Source: a virus
Reading direction: 5' to 3' (one strand)
Virus record (IMG/VR): IMGVR_UViG_3300020020_000026
Location: 18,287 to 82,286 of that record
DNA length: 64,000 nucleotides
Each line of letters begins with the position of its first letter. Position 1 is the first letter of the stretch. Below are positions 59,786 through 64,000 of the stretch, piece by piece. The notes below the pieces were generated by a model. It had not been told where the DNA came from. It was given only the letters and a program-made list of their open reading frames with translations, and did not search any database. A program made the position numbers and the translations under genes.

Positions 59786-60139
59786 CTATGCTTCCAGCTT
59801 TTCGATAGCGACCGCGAACAACCGGCCATCTTTCTGCGGCACCGGATACTTGGCGGACCCCGATCTGAACTTGATGAAATTGATGTGCTTGGCCCACGGA
59901 TCGCGGATCATGATCGCGGAATTATCGCCGCGCACCATAACGGTAACCTCATTGCCCTCGGCATCGTACAGATCGTTGAAGCCGCTCTGGCCGTCCGTAC
60001 TGATCTGAAACGTCAGGTTGGCCGGGGTCCAGCCACCAGGGCAAGTGATCCGCACAATGTCGCCGCCCGAAATGTCGAGCGGCTCGGACAAGGACTTGCC
60101 GGGCTGAAACAGCGGGCCATCGAGGATTTGCAGCGTCAT
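59786..60139 (-). CDS. beta-rich structural protein, paralogue B
   Basis: The 117-residue product (MTLQILDGPLFQPGKSLSEP) shares GGDIVRITCPGGWTPANLTF, DLYDAEGNEV and FIKFRSGSAKYPVPQKDG with its neighbour. SD AGGGGAAAT precedes the ATG. It is the first gene of this sub-cluster; upstream lies a divergent plus-strand gene. Same inferred role as paralogue A. Confidence 0.72.
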   Translation of the reverse strand: MTLQILDGPLFQPGKSLSEPLDISGGDIVRITCPGGWTPANLTFQISTDGQSGFNDLYDAEGNEVTVMVRGDNSAIMIRDPWAKHINFIKFRSGSAKYPVPQKDGRLFAVAIEKLEA

Positions 60140-60167
60140 AGATTTCCCCTGTGATCAGTGTGGACAA

Positions 60168-60199
60168 GCGGGAAACCCGCTTTCCCCATACTTCGGTAT
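60168..60199 (+). other. two hairpins upstream of 60216 gene
   Basis: GCGGG-AAA-CCCGC (60168-60180), then TTT; next ATAC-TTCG-GTAT (60188-60199), which merges into TATAGGG. TAGG at 60199 is followed 9 bases later by CC, an operator-like half site. No convincing -35/-10 pair is seen. The first hairpin could be a terminator for leftward or rightward traffic. Confidence 0.45.
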
Positions 60200-60215
60200 A
60201 GGGCATGTTGTCCGC

Positions 60216-60677
60216 ATGAAACATTTCAGTTCTGAGCTGCGGCAGATGTTTCGCGACGACCTGTTCAAGACGGTCGGGCAAGCCCTGCGCAACGATATGC
60301 CGAAAGCGCTTCAGCACGCCATGATCGAGATGGTGGACGAGCGGGTGTTCGACTCGGTCGACCAAATGCTCGACCGCTTCTTCCACCAGGACGATATGGA
60401 TTGCTGGCTGTCGTTCACCCGCGATGGGCCTACCATCCTGATCGGCATGGGACCGGGCGATTGCGCCGCACAATTCTCACCGGAGCTGAGCATCGAAACC
60501 TACTTCGATGACAAGATCAGCTTCGCCGAAGAGAAGGCTGTCCTCGACCAGATCGCCGGGCTCAAGCCGTTCGTCGCCAAGCTGACCGAATCGCTGCGCT
60601 TGCTGGAGGCGCGGGCCAAGGTGTTCACCGGGCGGGTCCATGAACTGGCGAATTCCAAGGGTGCAGCCGGTCAGTAG
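60216..60677 (+). CDS. lone plus-strand protein within terminase cluster
   Basis: The 153-residue product (MKHFSSELRQMFRDDLFKTV) is acidic and helical at both ends, with a beta segment (MDCWLSFTRDGPTILIGMGP) in the middle and a C-terminal coiled-coil-like helix (LRLLEARAKVFTGRVHELAN). No family is recognised. It is oriented against its neighbours and overlaps the 3' end of the kinase-like gene by 53 nt. The upstream start has no strong SD, which lowers confidence. Confidence 0.55.
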   Translation: MKHFSSELRQMFRDDLFKTVGQALRNDMPKALQHAMIEMVDERVFDSVDQMLDRFFHQDDMDCWLSFTRDGPTILIGMGPGDCAAQFSPELSIETYFDDKISFAEEKAVLDQIAGLKPFVAKLTESLRLLEARAKVFTGRVHELANSKGAAGQ

Positions 60678-61224
60678 GCCAGCCGCTTTCGTCGCACCCA
60701 GGCAGGATGCGGCCGATCCGGTTGGCCTCCTCGCGAAGAAACCACTGGCTGATCAGCCGCGCATACATCCGGATCAAGGGACGCCGCTCCGGATCGTTCC
60801 TGACCCGGTTGAGCAGCTCCTTCTTCGGGGCCATCAGCAGATAGACCTGGGCGTTGAGCTGTTCGCCCCACCAGTCGCGCAGCTTCTGGCCGGGCAATCC
60901 CATGATGACCCAGGCCGTGTGATCCGCCGGGTATTCCGACAGCCGCGCCAGGCGCTCGTTGCGCTCGGCCAGCAACAGCCCCGTAGCCTCTGGCGGCCGG
61001 TCGCGCCCGTAGCCGCGCCGCCTGGCGATCTCGTCCAGGTCGATCCTGGTGTCGCCCTTGCGCGCATTCAGGCGAACGTGCGTCGTCTTGCCGGATGCCG
61101 GGGGACCGCAGATCAAGTTGACCCGGCAACCCGGCTTCGGGAGCCGATCCGGCCGCAACAGGTCGCCGTAGGGACTGGCAACCATGTCACGCCGTGTCAC
61201 GCCGTGACTTCCTTGACCGCCCAC
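60625..61224 (-). CDS. P-loop kinase-like NTPase
   Basis: The product has a Walker A motif VNLICGPPASGKTTHV (residues about 35-50), then DTRIDLDEIARRRGYGRD, WVIMGLPGQ and VYLLMAPKKELLNRVRND, the layout of zeta-toxin/AAA_33-type small-molecule or nucleotide kinases found in many phages. The 199-residue length counts from GTG 61224 (SD GAGGAA, 8 nt upstream); ATG 61185 would make 186 residues. Substrate unknown. It overlaps the Acb2-like gene by 28 nt if the GTG is used. Confidence 0.78.
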   Translation of the reverse strand: MGGQGSHGVTRRDMVASPYGDLLRPDRLPKPGCRVNLICGPPASGKTTHVRLNARKGDTRIDLDEIARRRGYGRDRPPEATGLLLAERNERLARLSEYPADHTAWVIMGLPGQKLRDWWGEQLNAQVYLLMAPKKELLNRVRNDPERRPLIRMYARLISQWFLREEANRIGRILPGCDESGWPTDRLHPWNSPVHGPAR

Positions 61225-61388
61225 ATGACCGATTCCTCAAGCGAGGTCATCGCCAGCGCCCTATAGCGCCCCTCCTTGAGCCGGTCATAGAGCCCGTCCA
61301 GCTCCTCGGCCTTCAGCTTGATCGCGTCAATCAGCGCCTTCTCCTCGCTGGTCAGCGTGCGATAGACCGGGCGAAAACGGCTAGCCAT
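61197..61388 (-). CDS. Acb2-like anti-CBASS protein
   Basis: The 63-residue product reads FRPVYRTLTSEEKALIDAIK, then AEELDGLYDRLKEGRYRALA, MTSLEESVMWAVKEVTA. This is the pattern of the Acb2/Tad1 hairpin-domain family: YRxLtxxExxLIxxIK, a middle helix, and AxTxLEexxMWAVKxVT. Known Acb2 proteins form hexamers that trap cyclic di- and trinucleotides and so block CBASS abortive defence. A small two-helix hairpin of this length is normal for the family core. It is coupled to a kinase-like gene. Confidence 0.75.
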   Translation of the reverse strand: MASRFRPVYRTLTSEEKALIDAIKLKAEELDGLYDRLKEGRYRALAMTSLEESVMWAVKEVTA

Positions 61389-61457
61389 CTAGACCCCCCT
61401 GAACGGCGCGACGAAGCCAGCGGTGTACCCGCCAGCTTCGTCCCCGTTTCGACCTTG

Positions 61458-62042
61458 CTACTTCCTGCCGCGCTGGCCCTTCGACGGTGTCGGCACGTTC
61501 GCCGCATCGCCGGGCACCACGACGGCAAAGCTGACCCAGCCGGTGGTCGGCGTCCACATCGCCTTCCATTCGATCTGAGCCTTCGCGTCCTCCGGGGGCT
61601 CCGGGATCGGCGGCAAGGTGTTGTCGATGCCAGGCTGATCGCCGGGGAGCCCGGTGCCGGGGCGCGGATCGCTCGGACCCCAGATGTACACCGGCAACCA
61701 TCCGCCGCCGCCACCCGGCGGCAGGACGATGGGATGCGAAGGCTTCGGCTGATCGCCTGGTAGACCCTGATCAGGGCGCGGCTGCGATCCCGGCAAGCCT
61801 TGATCGGGGTACGGCTGATCGCCGGGCAGGCCTTGGTCCGGATGCACAGGCGCACCCGGCGGCAACGGGTAGTAGATCGGATGCGACGGGATCGGAAGGT
61901 CGCCGGGCAGCGTGTTGTCTATCTGCCCGCCCTGTCCGCCAGGCAGCGTGTTGTCGATGCCAGGCTGCGCTCCCGGCAAGCTCTGGTCAGGCCGTGCCCC
62001 AGTATCAATGGGGATGATCATCGCAAGAATACCCTTGGTCAT
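61458..62042 (-). CDS. Pro/Gly repeat protein downstream of terminase
   Basis: The 194-residue product starts at ATG 62042 behind AAAGGGAGAACC (MTKGILAMIIPIDTGARPDQ). Six to eight repeats of PDQGLPGDQP/GIDNTLPGD type fill residues about 18-145. The C-terminal 40 residues are globular (QIEWKAMWTPTTGWVSFAVV). Similar low-complexity proteins occur beside terminase genes of alphaproteobacterial phages. It may be an extended linker or decoration. A longer upstream frame is a shadow of terL. Confidence 0.7.
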   Translation of the reverse strand: MTKGILAMIIPIDTGARPDQSLPGAQPGIDNTLPGGQGGQIDNTLPGDLPIPSHPIYYPLPPGAPVHPDQGLPGDQPYPDQGLPGSQPRPDQGLPGDQPKPSHPIVLPPGGGGGWLPVYIWGPSDPRPGTGLPGDQPGIDNTLPPIPEPPEDAKAQIEWKAMWTPTTGWVSFAVVVPGDAANVPTPSKGQRGRK

Positions 62043-62071
62043 TTGGTTCTCCCTTTGCGGCTTTTGGCAGC

Positions 62072-63631
62072 TTAGGCGATAAGCGTGGAAACATCGACCG
62101 GGCGCATTTGCTGAGCCACTCCGACAGCCATGGCCAGCGCCACCATACCGTCGATCCGGCCGCTCGACTTGTTCTTGCTGAGCTTCCGGTTTGCATCGTC
62201 CTTGCCCTCGACCACCGCGCAGGCCGCGCACATCGACAGCACCGGATGGTTGCCGTGGACGATCAGCTTGTCGCGGATCAGCTCCTCCAGGGAGCGCAGC
62301 GCAGGCGACATCGAAACCGTGCCCTGGCCGAATTCCACGAACTTGTCCTCGATCACATTGACCGAAAATCCCGCGCGCTCCAGCCAGGGCTTGAGGTGCT
62401 GCATGTTCCAGCGGTCGAACGCCAGCTTGCGGATGTTGTAGCGATTGAACAAGTCGCGCAAATGCTTGGCGACGTACTCGTAGGTCACCGTCGTGCCCGG
62501 CGTCGTCTGCAGATACCCCTTGTCGCGCCACAGATCGTAAGGCACCCGGTCGGCGCGAGATTTCTCTGCAAGCCCTTCGGCGGGAAGCCAGAAAGTCGGT
62601 GCGCAATGCCACGCCTTACCGGCAGGCTGGCCGATAAGGACCAGGGCCGTGAGGTCCGCAACGCTGGACAAGTCCAGACCACCGTAGAGCGGGGTCGTAC
62701 CATTGAACGGCTGCACCGTGCCGCCGCACGACTTCCAGAGACTCGCCGTCACAAAAGGGTTGGAGGCTTCGACCCTCTGATTGAGAACCAGGTTCCGGAA
62801 CTCGGCCTCGCGCGCAGGCAGACGCTTGGCGTCCTGCGCCATCGCCAGAACCTCGGCCTTGTTCATGAACAGGTCGAGCGCCGGGTTCGCCGCCTTGATC
62901 GCCTTCTCGCTGAACGGGTCGTCGTCCATGTCGGCGCTGTTGATTCGCAGCACCACCTTGGGGTCCGCGCCCGATTTCGCGTCATCGATCAGGAGCGACA
63001 GAAGGTCGGCATCCGTAGGTGCCTGCGTCGAGATGATCAGGCTAAGTGGGGCCTCCTGAGCCGCCGTCGCAGTCTCCAGGGCCTCGTACAGCGAGAATCT
63101 CGGTCCTTTTACTTGGCCGAGTTCATCGTGGATGCAGAGGCTGGGGCTCAGACCGAAGGCCGTCGCCGTCTCGGCCGACAGCGCCTTGTAGACCGTCCCG
63201 ACTTCCGCGCAGTGCAACTCCCTGGCCGTCTCCTTGATGCGGATCACCTTCCGCAGGACCGGCGACATCAGCACCATCTTGCGCGCCAGATTGAAGATGA
63301 TCGAGGCCTGGTCCCGGCTCTGCGCCGCGCTGTAGAGCGAGCTGTTCGGGGTGTACTCGGGACCGCACAGGTGCAGGAGCGTGATCGCCGCGCACTCCGT
63401 CGTCTTCGCGTTCTTCCTGCCCCTGGTGATGATCGCCCGCCGGGTGCCGTGCGGGTTGTCGTAGATCGCCCGGAAGTCCTCCTTCATGAACTCCGCCATC
63501 TTCAGCGGCTTGCCTACGTTCTTGCCCTCCGGGAGGAACAGAAAACGCTCGCACCACTCGATGTTAATCTCGGCGCGGGTCTTCTTGCGCTTGGGCGTTT
63601 CACGTGAAACGTCTGTGGAAGTATCAAGCAC
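62072..63631 (-). CDS. terL: terminase large subunit
   Basis: The 519-residue product is an HK97-like packaging ATPase-nuclease. The ATPase part has IITRGRKNAKTT (residues 67-78, a degenerate Walker A), LCIHDE (166-170, Walker B and catalytic Glu) and IISTQAP (coupling motif). The nuclease part has GGLDLSSVADLTAL with Asp320 and SGRIDGMVALAMA with Asp494. It drives DNA into the procapsid and cuts concatemers. Start ATG 63631; codons 8-12 contain a parS-like palindrome. The small subunit overlaps just upstream. Confidence 0.94.
   Translation of the reverse strand: MLDTSTDVSRETPKRKKTRAEINIEWCERFLFLPEGKNVGKPLKMAEFMKEDFRAIYDNPHGTRRAIITRGRKNAKTTECAAITLLHLCGPEYTPNSSLYSAAQSRDQASIIFNLARKMVLMSPVLRKVIRIKETARELHCAEVGTVYKALSAETATAFGLSPSLCIHDELGQVKGPRFSLYEALETATAAQEAPLSLIISTQAPTDADLLSLLIDDAKSGADPKVVLRINSADMDDDPFSEKAIKAANPALDLFMNKAEVLAMAQDAKRLPAREAEFRNLVLNQRVEASNPFVTASLWKSCGGTVQPFNGTTPLYGGLDLSSVADLTALVLIGQPAGKAWHCAPTFWLPAEGLAEKSRADRVPYDLWRDKGYLQTTPGTTVTYEYVAKHLRDLFNRYNIRKLAFDRWNMQHLKPWLERAGFSVNVIEDKFVEFGQGTVSMSPALRSLEELIRDKLIVHGNHPVLSMCAACAVVEGKDDANRKLSKNKSSGRIDGMVALAMAVGVAQQMRPVDVSTLIA
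63597..63610. promoter_or_regulatory. parS-like palindrome
   Basis: GTTTCACGTGAAAC is the core 14 bp of the near-universal bacterial parS (TGTTTCACGTGAAACA), with the flanking T and A replaced by C and G. It lies in codons 8-12 (V-S-R-E-T) of terL. Confidence 0.7.
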
Positions 63632-63634
63632 CGC

Positions 63635-64000
63635 TTACTGCTCCGTCAGGTGGTCGTCCCGGTCGCGCCCCTGCGCCATCCAGGGCCTGACCTCCGGGGC
63701 CGCCTCCTCCTGCTTGGCTCCTGCAACCTTGGTGGCAACTCGTTGCTGGGTCGATAGCCGCAGCTTGTCCATCAGGGTTCCCATCGCCCGGCCTTCCCGG
63801 TCGTGCATCACGGCCACCTGGTTCAAATGGGCCAGGTCTTTGGGGTTCTTGGGGTCCAGAAGACCCACCCGGAACTCCTGCAGCGCCTCGCCAAGGAACC
63901 TGGCATGGCAAATGTGGCGGCACAACTGGGCCAGGAGGGGCCACGTTTCCTTGGGGAACCAATTCGGGGGGCTAACCTCCCAGAACCGGTTCCATTCCTT
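63635..64000 (-). CDS. terS: terminase small subunit, partial
   Basis: The frame is open to the right edge, so the N-terminus is missing. The visible part begins KEWNRFWEVSPPNWFPKETW and continues LLAQLCRHICHARFLGEAL, then the helical segment DLAHLNQVAVMHDREGRAMG and STQQRVATKVAGAK. It fits P27-type small terminase subunits, which bind the packaging site and deliver DNA to TerL. It ends 3 bp before terL. A start at the internal TTG 63925 is unlikely because conserved-looking residues precede it. Confidence 0.75.
   Translation of the reverse strand, partial: KEWNRFWEVSPPNWFPKETWPLLAQLCRHICHARFLGEALQEFRVGLLDPKNPKDLAHLNQVAVMHDREGRAMGTLMDKLRLSTQQRVATKVAGAKQEEAAPEVRPWMAQGRDRDDHLTEQ

Noticed and set aside
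61458-62612. 384-codon version of the Pro/Gly repeat gene
   Set aside because: The first 190 codons run through terL in the wrong frame; ATG 62042 with AAAGGGAG is the credible start.
62108-63607. 499-codon plus-strand frame opposite terL
   Set aside because: Antisense to the large terminase with intact ATPase and nuclease motifs.
1-64000. tRNA, rRNA, integrase, attachment site or insertion sequence
   Set aside because: I looked for cloverleaf-like regions, recombinase motifs and terminal repeats with flanking duplications and found none that I could support.

Overview
This window is a large, GC-rich tailed-phage genome fragment (or an intact prophage region without visible integration functions). 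It has an HK97-type head and a Mu-type contractile tail, so the virion is expected to be a myovirus. Codon use, Shine-Dalgarno (SD) sequences of the AGGAGG type, a chromosomal-type parS motif and the kinds of small accessory genes suggest an alphaproteobacterial host, perhaps a Rhizobiales member. This host call is inference. I saw no integrase, replicase, rRNA, tRNA or CRISPR array. Both window edges cut through genes.

Layout. (1) 1-9280, plus strand: about 28 small, tightly overlapping genes. They include Zn-ribbon proteins, a helix-turn-helix (HTH) protein, a C39-like cysteine-peptidase-like protein, and a run of envelope-targeted products (two signal-peptide proteins, a single-span membrane protein, a lipoprotein, and a protein with a VPLPA/PEP-CTERM-like exosortase sorting tail). 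(2) 9277-49445, minus strand, transcribed right to left. From upstream to downstream it holds head/fibre decoration proteins, a fused prohead protease-major capsid protein, portal, a collagen-like head protein, connector and neck proteins, sheath, tube, tail-assembly chaperones with a -1 frameshift, two tandem tape-measure paralogues, Mu gp43-gp48-like baseplate genes, tail fibres, and a lysis cassette (GH24 lysozyme, zinc amidase, small membrane proteins). (3) 49500-55746, plus strand: a second set of small genes cut into cassettes, most with their own nearly identical sigma70-like promoter/operator. It includes a SpoT-like HD hydrolase and a second HTH protein. (4) 55743-64000, minus strand: small and large terminase, a Pro/Gly repeat protein, an Acb2-like anti-CBASS protein, a P-loop kinase-like protein, two paralogous beta-rich proteins, and three large proteins that look like head-delivered effectors. 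The effector domains are an ADP-ribosyltransferase, a ParB-like domain fused to a zincin metallopeptidase, and a RelA/SpoT-synthetase-like domain. One plus-strand gene is embedded among them.

How it fits together. Both plus-strand accessory blocks share a rigid promoter module, TAYGTC-N5-GACRTA-TAGG-N9-CCTA. The -35 and -10 elements are built into two dyads, so one DNA-binding protein could control about ten cassettes at once. The structural genes form one long operon with overlapping stops and starts. The most unusual features are the repeated promoter-operators, the effector proteins carrying a repeated HPRDEHGxW-type tag, the synthetase-like and hydrolase parts of alarmone metabolism in one phage, the tandem tape measures, the apparent ATT and ATC start codons, a parS core inside the large terminase gene, and the exosortase-type sorting signal.
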